DNA from: Bradyrhizobium sp. AT1
Lineage (GTDB): Bacteria; Pseudomonadota; Alphaproteobacteria; Rhizobiales; Xanthobacteraceae
Reading direction: 5' to 3'
DNA length: 64,000 nt
Assembly (NCBI RefSeq): GCF_001590795.1
Contig: NZ_JXDL01000001.1
Location: 5,317,654-5,381,653 of the forward strand
How positions within the stretch are numbered: the first letter of the stretch is position 1; each line of letters opens with the position of its first letter. The translations under genes and the position numbers were made by a program. Under the pieces are notes generated by a model. That model searched no databases and was not told where the DNA came from. It was given only the letters and a program-made list of their open reading frames with translations. Shown here in pieces: positions 34,441-45,060 of the stretch.

Positions 34441-35286
34441 ATGATCTCCGACGCGCCAGTCCTGCAACAAGCCTCCGAGCCGGCCGAAAACGTTGCTGCG
34501 CCCTCGCGCGCCGCGCGTTATGCGCGGCCGCTGCTTGGGGCATTGCTGCCGTTGGCGCTCGCGCTCGGTTGGGAACTCGTGGTCTGGCTCGGCTGGTCGA
34601 ACGGCCGGCTGGTGCCGCCGCCCTCGCGCATCTTTGCCACCATCGCCGAGCTCGCCCGTTCCGGCGAACTGGTTCGCCACATCATCGCAACGCTGTGGCG
34701 CGTCGGGCTCGGTTTCGCCTTCGGTGTCGTCGCAGGCACGCTGCTCGGGGCCGTCTCCGGCTATTGGTCGCTGGCGCGGCGGCTGCTCGATCCGACCGTG
34801 CAGGCGCTGCGCGCGATCCCGTCGCTGGCCTGGGTGCCGCTGTTCATCCTCTGGCTCGGCATCTTCGAGACCTCGAAGGTCGCGCTGATCGCGGTCGGGG
34901 TGTTCTTCCCGGTCTATCTCGGCGTGATGGGTGCGATCCTCTCGGTCGACCGCAAGATCGTCGAAGTCGGCCGTACCTTCCGCCTCTCCGGCTTCGCGAT
35001 GATCCGCCGCATCCTCTTGCCCGCGGTGCTGCCGGCCTATGTCGTGTCCTTGCGCGTCGGACTTGGTCTGGGCTGGATGTTCGTGGTCGCGGCCGAGCTG
35101 ATCGGCGCCTCGGAAGGTCTCGGCTATCTCCTGCTCGACGGCCAGCAGCTCGGCAAGCCCGCGCAGATCCTGGCCGCGATCGTGATCTTCGCCATCCTCG
35201 GCAAGCTCACCGACTGGCTGATCGAGGTCGCGGCGGCGCCGTTCCTGCGCTGGCAGGATGCCTTCGTCCGCGTGAAGGGAGCCTGA
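34441..35286 (+). CDS. ABC permease, SsuC/TauC-like
   Basis: A 281-residue inner-membrane permease with about six hydrophobic segments. The ATPase-coupling (EAA) region is VGRTFRLSGFAMIRRILLPAVLPAYVVSLRVGLGLGW, as in the sulfonate/taurine/nitrate transporter group. The ATG at 34441 starts after the repeat hairpin. It ends 5 bases before the ATPase gene, suggesting tight coupling of the two. Confidence 0.9.
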   Translation: MISDAPVLQQASEPAENVAAPSRAARYARPLLGALLPLALALGWELVVWLGWSNGRLVPPPSRIFATIAELARSGELVRHIIATLWRVGLGFAFGVVAGTLLGAVSGYWSLARRLLDPTVQALRAIPSLAWVPLFILWLGIFETSKVALIAVGVFFPVYLGVMGAILSVDRKIVEVGRTFRLSGFAMIRRILLPAVLPAYVVSLRVGLGLGWMFVVAAELIGASEGLGYLLLDGQQLGKPAQILAAIVIFAILGKLTDWLIEVAAAPFLRWQDAFVRVKGA

Positions 35287-35291
35287 AGGCG

Positions 35292-36077
35292 ATGCTGGCG
35301 CTCGACCGGGTCAGCAAGACCTATCCCAACGGCGTGCAGGCGCTGGCCCGCTTCTCCGCCGAGATCAGGCAAGGCGAGATCGTCGCCATCATCGGCGGCT
35401 CCGGCTGCGGCAAATCGACATTGCTCCGCGCCATCGCGGGTCTCGATCGCGCCAGCTCGGGCACGGTGACGCTCGACAATGAGGCGATCTCTTCGCCCCA
35501 TGCCAAGATCGGCATCATCTTCCAGGAGCCCAGGCTTTTGCCCTGGCTCAGCGTCGCCGACAATATCGGCTTCGGCCTTGCCGACCTGCCCGCGGCCGAG
35601 CGGCGCGAGAAGGTGGTGCGCGCGCTCGAGCGCGTCGGGCTGGCCGAGAAGGCGCAGGCCTGGCCGCGTGAACTCTCCGGCGGGCAGGCGCAACGCGTCG
35701 CGATCGCCCGCGCGCTGGTGCCGCAACCCGAGGTGCTCTTGCTCGACGAGCCGTTCTCCGCGCTCGACGCTTTCACCCGCAGGGATCTCCAGGACCATCT
35801 GCTCGATCTCTGGGCCGATACGCGGCCGACGCTCATCCTCGTCACGCATGACGTCGACGAGGCCGTGGTGCTGGCCGACCGCGTGCTGGTGATGCGGCCG
35901 CGGCCGGGCCGGCTGTTCGACCAGATCGAGATCAATCTCGGCCGGCCGCGCGATCGCAATTCGCCGCTGTTCGAGACTTTCAAGCGAAGTGTGCTGACGT
36001 CACTCGACCGTTCGCTCGATCGCAGCGTGCCCGACCGTGACGCAACCCAGGGTCCCGGTCAGGCCATGTGGTGGTGA
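35292..36077 (+). CDS. ABC ATPase, SsuB/TauB-like
   Basis: A 261-residue ATP-binding subunit. Walker A GGSGCGKST, Q-loop FQEPRLLPWLSV, signature LSGGQAQRVAIARAL, Walker B LLLDEPFSALDA and H-loop VTHDVDEAV are all intact. The DVDEAVVLADRVLVMRPRPGR stretch is typical of the sulfonate/taurine group. The start at ATG 35292 is 5 bases after the permease stop. The tail (~240-261) is variable. Confidence 0.92.
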   Translation: MLALDRVSKTYPNGVQALARFSAEIRQGEIVAIIGGSGCGKSTLLRAIAGLDRASSGTVTLDNEAISSPHAKIGIIFQEPRLLPWLSVADNIGFGLADLPAAERREKVVRALERVGLAEKAQAWPRELSGGQAQRVAIARALVPQPEVLLLDEPFSALDAFTRRDLQDHLLDLWADTRPTLILVTHDVDEAVVLADRVLVMRPRPGRLFDQIEINLGRPRDRNSPLFETFKRSVLTSLDRSLDRSVPDRDATQGPGQAMWW

Positions 36078-36131
36078 CAATTTCGCGCTGACCCGGTACA
36101 TCGAGGAGCAATTATCCGGGAGAGAACGAAC

Positions 36132-36641
36132 ATGGACGCTGCAGAGCTGCGCCAGATGCAGGCTCCGATCAAGGAGCGCTACAAGACCGACCCCAAGACC
36201 GCGCTGATCACGCTGAAGGCCAAGGGCTCCACCGATGGCGAAGGCATCGCCTGCAAGGTCGAGACTGGCCGCGCCATCGCGATGGCCGGCCTGCATCCCG
36301 CCACCGGCGGCTCCGGCCTCGAGCTCTGCTCCGGCGACATGCTGCTCGAAGCCCTGGTCGCCTGTGCCGGTGTCACCCTGAAATCGGTCGCGACCGCGAT
36401 CGAGGTGCCCCTGAAGACCGGCAACGTCTATGCCGAGGGCGATCTGGATTTCCGCGGCACGCTCGGCGTCGACAAGGAGACCCCGGTGGGCTTCGCCGAG
36501 ATCCGTCTGCGCTTCGAGGTCGACACTGACGCGCCGCAGGACAAGCTCGATCTCCTGCTCAAGCTCACCGAGCGCTATTGCGTGGTCTATCAGACCATCA
36601 AGAACGGCCCGAAGGTCTCGGTGTCGATGCAGCGGATGTGA
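36132..36641 (+). CDS. OsmC/Ohr-family protein
   Basis: A 169-residue peroxide-handling protein. The two redox cysteines expected of the family are Cys78 (LVACAGVTL) and Cys150 (ERYCVVYQ). OsmC-type enzymes reduce organic peroxides with thiol help. The ATG at 36132 has GGGAGAGAACGAAC before it. It follows the ABC importer after 54 bp, and could be part of the same transcript, although its function is unrelated. A role in sulfonate-linked oxidative stress is only speculation. Confidence 0.85.
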   Translation: MDAAELRQMQAPIKERYKTDPKTALITLKAKGSTDGEGIACKVETGRAIAMAGLHPATGGSGLELCSGDMLLEALVACAGVTLKSVATAIEVPLKTGNVYAEGDLDFRGTLGVDKETPVGFAEIRLRFEVDTDAPQDKLDLLLKLTERYCVVYQTIKNGPKVSVSMQRM

Positions 36642-36646
36642 CTGCC

Positions 36647-36810
36647 TTACCCTCCCCTGGAGGGGGAGGGTCGATCGCGCGCAGCGCGAGCGGGGTGGGG
36701 TGATCTCTCCACTCGGGCACCTTGTCCGTCGAGAGACTGTCACCCCACCCCGTCTCATATCTCGCTGCGCTCCATATGAGCCGACCCTGCCCCTCCAGGG
36801 GAGGGTAAGA
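36647..36810. repeat. palindromic repeat with CTTACCCTCCCC...GGGGAGGGTAAG ends
   Basis: Arms TTACCCTCCCCTGGAGGGGGAGGGTCG and CGACCCTGCCCCTCCAGGGGAGGGTAA, with inner GTGGGGTGA/TCACCCCAC, form a long hairpin between the OsmC gene and the membrane-protein gene. Confidence 0.75.
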
Positions 36811-36817
36811 AGCGAAA

Positions 36818-37627
36818 ATGTCCCTCGACCTTCACTTCCTCCTCATCCTCCTCCTGCGCATGGCGATCTCGGCGGCGTTCGTCGTGACGGCGTCGATCAT
36901 CACCGAACGGTCGGGCCCGGTGATCGGCGCGCTGGTCGCGACCTTGCCGATCTCGGCCGGCCCCTCCTACGTCTTCCTCGCACTCGACCACGACGCCGCC
37001 TTCATCGCGCAAGGCTCGCTCGCGAGTCTTCCGATCAACGCGGCGACGATCTTCATGTGCCTCACTTATGTCGTGCTGGCGCAGCGGCACAGCCTTCTGG
37101 TGAGCGGCGGAAGCGCGGTCGCGGTCTGGATCGTGCTGGCTTCGATCATCCGTCAGTTCGACTGGCCGCTCACCGCGGGGCTCGCCGCAAATCTGATCGC
37201 CTTCGGTATCTGCATTCCGCTGCTGGCGCGCTATCGCCACGTGAAAATGCCGCTGGTGACGCGCCGCTGGTACGACGTGCCGATGCGGGCTGCCTTGGTC
37301 GCGACGCTGGTCGCGATCGTTGTCTCGACCTCGGGCTGGGTCGGTCCGCGCATCAGCGGCATCATCGCGCTGTATCCTGTGGTGTTCACCAGCATCATGG
37401 TGATCCTGCATCCGCGCATCGGCGGCCGACCGACCGCCGCCGTGCTCGCCAACTCCGCCTGGGGACTGCTCGGATTCGGCACGGCGATCGCCGTCCTGCA
37501 CGTTGCAGTGGTGGCGTTCGGCTCCGTCGTCGGACTGTGTCTCGCGCTCGGCACTTGCATCGTCTGGAATCTGACGCTGTGGGGAATCGGCCGGCGTGCG
37601 ATGCACGAGACGCGGCAAGCGCAGTAG
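36818..37627 (+). CDS. integral membrane protein of unknown function
   Basis: A 269-residue protein with about eight hydrophobic segments and short loops. The first transmembrane region is followed by ITERSGPVIGALVATLPISAGPSYVFLALDHD, a distinctive conserved-looking stretch, and a central RPTAAVLANSAWGLLGFG repeats the ALVATLP-type pattern, which hints at an internal duplication as in many transporters. I do not recognise the family with confidence. The ATG at 36818 lies just after a repeat. It is followed by a 397-bp gap. Confidence 0.7.
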   Translation: MSLDLHFLLILLLRMAISAAFVVTASIITERSGPVIGALVATLPISAGPSYVFLALDHDAAFIAQGSLASLPINAATIFMCLTYVVLAQRHSLLVSGGSAVAVWIVLASIIRQFDWPLTAGLAANLIAFGICIPLLARYRHVKMPLVTRRWYDVPMRAALVATLVAIVVSTSGWVGPRISGIIALYPVVFTSIMVILHPRIGGRPTAAVLANSAWGLLGFGTAIAVLHVAVVAFGSVVGLCLALGTCIVWNLTLWGIGRRAMHETRQAQ

Positions 37628-38024
37628 AACCGGGAGGCCGTGAGACTACGGATCAGCGCGACGCGGCGTCGCGCAAAGTCGTGTCCTGCAGGTCGATCTC
37701 ACGATCGAGATCAACGCGACCTCTTCGCAAGCCATTGAATGAGATGCGTCATTTCAAATTGTTCCGCCGCTCCGATTGATCGCGGCGCGGGCAGAGCTCG
37801 TTCCCGTTTCCGCCGATTTCCGACACTTCTATTAGAACTTTCTTCGCGCTTTTCACCTATGAATGGCTGAGCGTACCCGCTTCCGCAGTTGTCGGCGCGA
37901 ACTCGTCCGAGCTGCATCAAAGCGCAGGGACTCGCGGGAATTGTAGATTTGAATACGGCTGTGTCGCCGCAACGGTTACTCCCCCTACGAGCTATCCACC
38001 CAATTTCGAGATGGAGATTCTTTG
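37628..38024. other. 397-bp gap without a gene
   Basis: No frame with a believable start is visible on either strand. The right part (37820-38020) is less G+C-rich and probably carries the promoter of the chemoreceptor gene. I see no hairpin repeat of the kinds found elsewhere. Confidence 0.5.
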
Positions 38025-39701
38025 ATGTTCGGTCGCAAGTCCCAGATTGATGCACAAGCGCGGCTCGATGCGATCGGCCGTTCCCAGGCTATGATCGAAT
38101 TCAATCTGGATGGCACGATCATCACGGCCAACAAGAACTTTCTCGACGCCCTCGGCTATCAGCTTGGCGAGATCCAGGGCAAGCATCACTCCATGTTCGT
38201 GCCGGCCGACCAGCGCGAGACCGCCGAGTACAAGGCGTTCTGGGCTGCATTGAACCGTGGCGAGTATCAGGCGCGCGAGTTCAAGCGGATCGCGAAGGAT
38301 GGCCACGAGGTCTGGATCGAAGCATCCTACAATCCGGTACTCGACGGCAACGGGAAGACGGTGATGGTCGCCAAGATCGCGACCGACATCACGGCGAAGA
38401 AGATGCGGACCATGACGGATGCGTCGAAGATCGCCGCCATCAGCCGCGCCCAGGCCGTGATCGAGTTCAGGCTCGACGGCACCATCGTCACCGCCAACGA
38501 GAATTTCTGCAAGGCGCTCGGCTATTCGTTGTCGGAAATCGAGGGCAAGCACCACAGCCTGTTCGTCGCCGAGGCCGACCGCAGCGGCACGGCCTATCGC
38601 GAGTTCTGGGCCGCGCTCAACCGCGGCGACTATCAGGCCGGCGAGTTCAAGCGGATCGGCAAGGGCGGCAAGGAGGTGTGGATTCTCGCGTCCTACAATC
38701 CGCTGCTCGACGAGACCGGCAAGCCCTACGGCGTCGTCAAGTTCGCGACCGACATCACCGCCGAGAAGCTGAAGAACGCCGATCTCGCCGGTCAGATCGC
38801 GGCGATCGACAAGGCCCAGGCCGTGATCGAATTCAATATGGACGGCTCGATCATCACCGCGAACGCCAACTTCCTCGGCGCGCTCGGCTATTCGCTGGCC
38901 GAGATCAAGGGCAAGCATCACAGCATGTTCGTCGACCCCAACGAGCGGGACGGGGCTGCTTATCGTGAGTTCTGGGCGGCGCTCAACCGCGGTCAGTACC
39001 AGGCGGCCGAATACAAGCGGATCGGCAAGGGCGGCAAGGAGGTCTACATCCAGGCCTCCTACAATCCGATCATGGATCTCAACGGCAAGCCGTTCAAGGT
39101 CGTCAAATATGCCACCGACGTCACCAAGCAGGTGCTGGTCCGCATGGGCAACGAGCGCGTGCGCGGCATGATGGAATCGGTCGCCGCGGGTTCGGAGGAG
39201 CTTAACGCCTCGGTGCGGGAGATCTCCGAGGCAATGACCAAATCCCGCGAGACCGCGATGAGCGCGGTGGAGCAGGTCTCCTCGGCCGACGCGCAGGCGC
39301 AACGCCTCACCGAGGCGGCGCAGTCGATGAGCGGCATCGTCGAGATGATCAACAGCATCACCGGCCAGATCAACCTCCTGGCGCTGAACGCCACGATCGA
39401 ATCCGCCCGGGCCGGCGAGGCCGGCCGCGGCTTTGCCGTGGTCGCCTCGGAGGTGAAGAGCCTCGCCAACCAGGCCAAGCAGGCCACCGACAAGATCGGC
39501 GCGGAGATCGGCAGCCTCAACGGCATCTCCGGCGACGTCGTCAGCGCGCTCGGCTCGATCAAGCAGGCGATCAACAATGTCAGCGAATACGTGACCTCGA
39601 CCGCTGCGGCCATCGAGGAGCAGAGCACCGTGACGAACGAGATGTCGACCAGCATGCAGCGCGCGGCGGCGGAAGCGGCCGCGATCGCGGCGAGAGCGTA
39701 G
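38025..39701 (+). CDS. soluble chemoreceptor (MCP) with three tandem PAS domains
   Basis: A 558-residue cytoplasmic methyl-accepting chemotaxis protein. Three near-identical PAS repeats (about 12-120, 134-242 and 256-364, period ~122 residues) each contain IEFxxDGxIxTANxNF, the GKHHSxFV loop and a closing EFKRI/EYKRI...SYNPxxD. The signalling domain follows, with its hairpin tip ITGQINLLALNATIESARAGEAGRGFAVVASEVKSLANQ split here as two motifs: INLLALNATIE and AGRGFAVVA. No transmembrane segment or HAMP domain is present. PAS domains of this kind often bind heme or FAD to sense oxygen or redox state. ATG at 38025 follows GGAGATTC. No che genes are nearby. Confidence 0.92.
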   Translation: MFGRKSQIDAQARLDAIGRSQAMIEFNLDGTIITANKNFLDALGYQLGEIQGKHHSMFVPADQRETAEYKAFWAALNRGEYQAREFKRIAKDGHEVWIEASYNPVLDGNGKTVMVAKIATDITAKKMRTMTDASKIAAISRAQAVIEFRLDGTIVTANENFCKALGYSLSEIEGKHHSLFVAEADRSGTAYREFWAALNRGDYQAGEFKRIGKGGKEVWILASYNPLLDETGKPYGVVKFATDITAEKLKNADLAGQIAAIDKAQAVIEFNMDGSIITANANFLGALGYSLAEIKGKHHSMFVDPNERDGAAYREFWAALNRGQYQAAEYKRIGKGGKEVYIQASYNPIMDLNGKPFKVVKYATDVTKQVLVRMGNERVRGMMESVAAGSEELNASVREISEAMTKSRETAMSAVEQVSSADAQAQRLTEAAQSMSGIVEMINSITGQINLLALNATIESARAGEAGRGFAVVASEVKSLANQAKQATDKIGAEIGSLNGISGDVVSALGSIKQAINNVSEYVTSTAAAIEEQSTVTNEMSTSMQRAAAEAAAIAARA

Positions 39702-39713
39702 TTTCACGCAGGA

Positions 39714-39760
39714 ATGGTAGGGTAGGCAAAGGCGCGCTCTTTGCGCGCCGTGCCCACCAT
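39714..39760. repeat. hairpin ATGGTAGGGTAGGC...GTGCCCACCAT
   Basis: Arms ATGGTAGGGTAGGCAAAGGCG and CGCCGTGCCCACCAT with a strong inner GGCGCGC/GCGCGCC stem, between the convergent chemoreceptor and mutS genes. A partner-like GTGGGCACGC follows at 39784. Confidence 0.7.
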
Positions 39761-39828
39761 CTCTCCGCGTCCAGCCGATACGCGTGGGCACGCTCCGTTT
39801 TGTCCGCCATACGGCAGCTGCTGCACCG

Positions 39829-42567
39829 TCACGACTTCGGCAGCTTGGCCTTCAACGCATACAGCGCATCCAGCGCCTCGCGCGGCGACATCTCGTCGGG
39901 GTGCAGCGCCTTCACCGCTTCCATCAGCAGCTCGGCTTCGCTCGGCGGGGCAGCTTCCGCCGCGGCGCGGGAGGGCACCGCGAACAGCGGCAAATCGTCC
40001 ACCAGCGCGCGCGCGGTCTGGCCGCGGTCCTGCGCCTCGAGCTTCGACAGCACCGATTTCGCACGCGTGATCACGGCCGGCGGCAGGCCGGCGAGTTTTG
40101 CGACCTGGATGCCGTAGGAGCGGTCGGCCGAGCCCGGCAGCACCTCGTGCAGGAACACGACGTTGCCCTGCCACTCCTTCACCCGCACGGTGGCGTTGAA
40201 CATGCGCGGCAGCTTGGCCGAGAGCGCGGTCAGCTCGTGATAATGCGTCGCGAACAGCGTCCTGCAGCGGTTGCTCTCGTGCAGATGCTCGATCGCGGCC
40301 CAGGCGATCGAAAGGCCGTCGAAGGTCGCGGTGCCGCGGCCGATCTCGTCGAGGATCACCAGCGAGCGCTCGCCGGCCTGGTTGAGGATCGCAGCGGTCT
40401 CGACCATCTCCACCATGAAGGTGGAGCGGCCGCGGGCGAGGTCGTCCGCGGCGCCGACGCGCGAGAACAGGCGGTCGATGATGCCGATCCGCGCGCGCGT
40501 CGCCGGCACGAAGCTGCCGATCTGGGCGAGCAGCGCAATCAGCGCGTTCTGGCGCAGGAAGGTCGATTTACCGGCCATGTTGGGGCCGGTGAGCAACCAG
40601 AGCTGGCCGGACTTTTGGCCAGGCGCAGGCGACAGATCGCAGGCATTGGCAATGAACGGCTCGCCATTGCGCCTCAAGGCCTGCTCGACCACGGGATGGC
40701 GGCCGGCTTCGATCGCGAAGCCGAGGGAGTCGTCCACGTCGGGTCGCACATAATTGTCGTCGACCGCCAGCTTTGCGAGTGACGTTGCAACGTCGAGCAG
40801 GGCGAAGGCGTGAGCGGCGGTGCGGAGATCGTCGCTGATCGCCATCGCCTTCGCCGACAGCCGCTCGAAAATCTCGAGCTCGAGGCCGAGCGCGCGGTCG
40901 CCGGCATTTGCGATCTTGGCTTCGATCTCGCCGAGCTCGGACGTCGTGAAGCGCACCTGGCCCGCCAGGGTCTGGCGATGGATGAAGGTGGCGTTCAGCG
41001 GCGCCGACGTCAGCTTGTCGCCGTGCTGCGCGGTGACCTCGACGAAATAGCCGAGCACGTTGTTGTGCCGGATCTTGAGGCCCTTGACGCCGGTCTGGTC
41101 CGCGTAGCGGGCCTGCATCGAGGCTACGACCAGGCGCGAGGCGTCGCGCAAATTGCGTGCTTCGTCGAGGGCGGGCTCATAGCCCTGCCGCACGAAGCCG
41201 CCGTCGCGCTTGATCAGCGGCAGCTGCTCGTCGAGCGCGCGGGTGAATTCCGCCGCCAGCTCGCGCGAGGGCTTTTGCAGCGCCGCCATCACCAGCGCGA
41301 GCTCCTGCGGCGGCTGGTCGAGCTCGCCAAGTCGCGCCAGCACCTGGTCGGCGGCGACGATGCCGTCGCGCAGCCCCGCAAGGTCGCGCGGACCGCCGCG
41401 GCCGACCGAGAGGCGGGCCAGCGCCCGCGACATGTCGGGCGCGCCGCGCAAGATGCTGCGGATGTCCTCGCGCGCCGCGGAATCGGCAACGAAGGTGCTG
41501 ACGGCGTCGAGCCGCCGCGCGATGGCGGGCGCATCCGTCAGCGGCGCCGCCAACCGCTGCGCCAGCAGACGCGAGCCCGCCGACGTCACGGTACAGTCGA
41601 TCGCGTCGAGCAGCGAGCCGCGGCGCTCGCCCGCGAGCGTCCGCGTCAGCTCGAGATTGGCACGCGTGGCCGGATCGATCGCCATGGTCGCGCCGGACGC
41701 CTCGCGCGCGGGCGGCGACAGCGGCGGATGCTTGCCGACCTGGGTGCGGTCGACATAGGTGACGGCGGCGGCCGCAGCGGTTGCTTCGAGACGCGTGAGC
41801 TGCGCGAGGCCATCCATGGTCGCGACCGCGAAATAGTCGCACAGCCGTTTCTCGGCGGTGGCGCCGTCGAACACGTCACGGGTCAGCGGCGTCACCGCCG
41901 GCAGCTCGCGCAGGGTCTGTCCCAGCTCGTTGTCGCTATAGAGGGCATCGGTGACGATGGCCTCGTTCGGATTGATGCGCGCCAGCGTCGCGGCGAGCTC
42001 GCCGCCGGAGCATTCCATCACGGTGAATTCGGCGGTCGAGATGTCGATCCAGGCAAGGCCGAAGCGGTCGCCGCCACCGGAGGCGCGAGCGCGCGCGATC
42101 GCCAGCAAATAGTTGTTGGCGCGCGCATCGAGCAGATTATCCTCGGTCAGCGTGCCCGGCGTCACCAGCCGCACCACGCCGCGGCGCACCACGCTCTTGT
42201 TGCCGCGCGCTTTCGCAGCCGCAGGATCTTCGGTCTGCTCGCACACTGCGACGCGGTGGCCGGCGGAGATCAGACGATGCAGATAGTCCTCGGAACGCTC
42301 GACCGGCACGCCGCACATCGGGATGTCGGCGCCCTGATGCTTGCCGCGCTTGGTCAAGACGATGCCGAGCGTCCTGGAGGCGATCTCGGCATCCTCGAAG
42401 AACAATTCGTAGAAATCGCCCATCCGGTAGAACAGCAAGAGGCCCTGATGCGCTGCCTTGATCTCCAGATACTGTTCCATCATCGGCGTCACGCGCGCCG
42501 CGGCTTCCGACGGCTGCGCGGGGACGTCGTCGGGGGGCGGTGCTTGTATCGGCTGTTGCATTGTCAT
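39829..42567 (-). CDS. mutS: DNA mismatch repair protein MutS
   Basis: A 912-residue mismatch sensor and ATPase. The N-terminal mismatch-binding MGDFYELFFEDAE holds the Phe-x-Glu that inserts at the lesion. The ATPase has Walker A GPNMAGKSTFLRQNA near residue 665 and Walker B VILDEIGRGTATFDGLS. Length and domain order match full MutS (lacking only some C-terminal variation). ATG 42567 and a second ATG two codons on are both possible. It is monocistronic and diverges from the pca operon. MutL is not in the window. Confidence 0.96.
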   Translation of the reverse strand: MTMQQPIQAPPPDDVPAQPSEAAARVTPMMEQYLEIKAAHQGLLLFYRMGDFYELFFEDAEIASRTLGIVLTKRGKHQGADIPMCGVPVERSEDYLHRLISAGHRVAVCEQTEDPAAAKARGNKSVVRRGVVRLVTPGTLTEDNLLDARANNYLLAIARARASGGGDRFGLAWIDISTAEFTVMECSGGELAATLARINPNEAIVTDALYSDNELGQTLRELPAVTPLTRDVFDGATAEKRLCDYFAVATMDGLAQLTRLEATAAAAAVTYVDRTQVGKHPPLSPPAREASGATMAIDPATRANLELTRTLAGERRGSLLDAIDCTVTSAGSRLLAQRLAAPLTDAPAIARRLDAVSTFVADSAAREDIRSILRGAPDMSRALARLSVGRGGPRDLAGLRDGIVAADQVLARLGELDQPPQELALVMAALQKPSRELAAEFTRALDEQLPLIKRDGGFVRQGYEPALDEARNLRDASRLVVASMQARYADQTGVKGLKIRHNNVLGYFVEVTAQHGDKLTSAPLNATFIHRQTLAGQVRFTTSELGEIEAKIANAGDRALGLELEIFERLSAKAMAISDDLRTAAHAFALLDVATSLAKLAVDDNYVRPDVDDSLGFAIEAGRHPVVEQALRRNGEPFIANACDLSPAPGQKSGQLWLLTGPNMAGKSTFLRQNALIALLAQIGSFVPATRARIGIIDRLFSRVGAADDLARGRSTFMVEMVETAAILNQAGERSLVILDEIGRGTATFDGLSIAWAAIEHLHESNRCRTLFATHYHELTALSAKLPRMFNATVRVKEWQGNVVFLHEVLPGSADRSYGIQVAKLAGLPPAVITRAKSVLSKLEAQDRGQTARALVDDLPLFAVPSRAAAEAAPPSEAELLMEAVKALHPDEMSPREALDALYALKAKLPKS

Positions 42568-42701
42568 GGGCGGCGCAACCTACAAAATTTCGTCTCCGGC
42601 TCCTATCGCTTTGGCTGGGAGGAACGGGTTTTCCACGTTGTCCGCAGTGCGGCATGCGCTGCGGAGGGCAGGCCCCTGCAAATCGCGCGCGAAACCGTCA
42701 A

Positions 42702-42730
42702 TTGACCTGCCGCGGGCGCCCTCCTAAAAC
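42702..42730 (+). promoter_or_regulatory. sigma-70-type promoter for pcaF
   Basis: TTGACC (42702-42707), a 17-base spacer and TAAAAC (42725-42730) lie about 55 bases before the pcaF start (42784). The spacing is ideal and five of six bases match at the -35. Confidence 0.5.
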
Positions 42731-42783
42731 TCCGCCGACATTGAAGAATTTGGGCCGAACCGCGGCATTCAGGGAGAACAGCG

Positions 42784-43992
<1,209 letters not shown>

Positions 43993-44001
43993 GAGTCGGT
44001 C

Positions 44002-44035
44002 CTCCCCCTCTCCCCGCTTGCGGGGAGAGGGGGAG
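44002..44035. repeat. hairpin CTCCCCCTCTCCCCGC-TT-GCGGGGAGAGGGGGAG
   Basis: Perfect 16-base arms with a two-base loop between pcaF and the dioxygenase gene. A hairpin of this strength could cause partial termination within the operon. Confidence 0.7.
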
Positions 44036-44060
44036 AGTCTGGGCGGTTGGGAGGCGTGCC

Positions 44061-44954
44061 ATGATCATCGAGCGCGAGCAGGACGTCACGGCGGCTGCCC
44101 TGGCGGTGATGGAGCGGACGTCCGACCCGCGGCTGCGCCAGATCATGGTGTCCCTGGTCAAGCACCTGCATGGCTTCGTGCGCGATGTCCGCCTGACCGA
44201 GAAAGAGTTTCGCGACGCCACGGCGATCATTGCCGAGCTCGGCAAGCTGACCACCGACACTCACAATGAAGTGGTGCTGATGGCGGGCTCGCTCGGTGTC
44301 TCGCCGCTGGTGTGCCTGCTCAACAATGGCGATCAGGGCAACACGGAAACCGATCAGTCGCTGCTCGGACCGTTCTGGCGGCTGAACTCGCCGCGGGTCG
44401 AGAACGGCGGGTCGATCGTCCGATCCGAGACGCCGGGCGCGCCGCTGTTCGTGAGCGCCCGTGTCGTCGACAAGGATGGCCGTCCGGTTGCCGGCGCGGA
44501 GGTCGATGTCTGGCACGCCTCGCCGGTCGGCCTCTACGAGAATCAGGACCCTGACCAGGCCGACATGAATTTGCGTGGCAAGTTCACGACCGACCAGGAC
44601 GGGCGCTTTTCCTTCCGCTCGGTGATGATGGTCGGCTATCCCATTCCGACCAACGGCGTGGTCGGCCGTCTCTTGGAGGCGCAGGGCCGGCATCCCTACC
44701 GCCCGGCGCATCTGCACGCCCTGATCTTCAAGCCCGGATTCAAGGTGCTGATCTCGCAGGTCTACGATCCCTCCGACCCGCATATCGACAGCGACGTGCA
44801 GTTCGGGGTGACGCAGGCGCTGATCGGCAAGTTCCAGCGCCACGACACGCCGCATCCGACCGCGCGCGATGTCACCGCGCCCTGGTATTCCCTCGACCAC
44901 ACCTACCGGCTCGAAGCCGGAGAGGCCGTGCTGCCGCGCCCGCCGATCAAATAG
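44061..44954 (+). CDS. intradiol ring-cleavage dioxygenase (hydroxyquinol/catechol 1,2-dioxygenase type)
   Basis: A 297-residue Fe(III) dioxygenase that opens an aromatic diol between its two hydroxyls. The N-terminal ~100 residues form the dimerisation helices of catechol-dioxygenase-type enzymes. The iron ligands fit the family spacing: Tyr159 (GLYENQ), Tyr193 (GYPIPT), His217 and His219 (RPAHLHA). It resembles hydroxyquinol 1,2-dioxygenases (DTHNEVVLMAGSLGVSPLV) more than catechol ones, but the substrate is not certain. The ATG at 44061 is preceded by GGGAGGCG. It sits between pcaF and pcaHG, so it probably widens the range of diols entering the beta-ketoadipate route. Confidence 0.86.
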   Translation: MIIEREQDVTAAALAVMERTSDPRLRQIMVSLVKHLHGFVRDVRLTEKEFRDATAIIAELGKLTTDTHNEVVLMAGSLGVSPLVCLLNNGDQGNTETDQSLLGPFWRLNSPRVENGGSIVRSETPGAPLFVSARVVDKDGRPVAGAEVDVWHASPVGLYENQDPDQADMNLRGKFTTDQDGRFSFRSVMMVGYPIPTNGVVGRLLEAQGRHPYRPAHLHALIFKPGFKVLISQVYDPSDPHIDSDVQFGVTQALIGKFQRHDTPHPTARDVTAPWYSLDHTYRLEAGEAVLPRPPIK

Positions 44955-44992
44955 CGCGCGGCACGCCCGCCAAACCCGCTTCCCCAAATTAG

Positions 44993-45006
44993 TTATATCC
45001 TATAAT
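44993..45006 (+). promoter_or_regulatory. TTATA-TCC-TATAA inverted repeat containing a TATAAT -10
   Basis: TTATA (44993-44997) and TATAA (45001-45005) flank TCC, and 45001-45006 reads TATAAT, a perfect -10. This is 55 bases before pcaH. A LysR- or IclR-type regulator (such as PcaQ) would be a candidate binder, but none is in the window and the -35 is weak. Confidence 0.4.
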
Positions 45007-45060
45007 GATTGGCGGAAGCGTTGACCGGCCGGACCACAATGGCCGGGGAGGAGTTCGCCC

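Noticed and set aside
37992..39791. 599-codon open frame antisense to the triple-PAS receptor
   Set aside because: Its apparent repeats are only the reverse image of the tandem PAS repeats.
40810..42705. 631-codon open frame antisense to mutS
   Set aside because: Shadow of MutS on the opposite strand; long open frames are expected at this G+C content.
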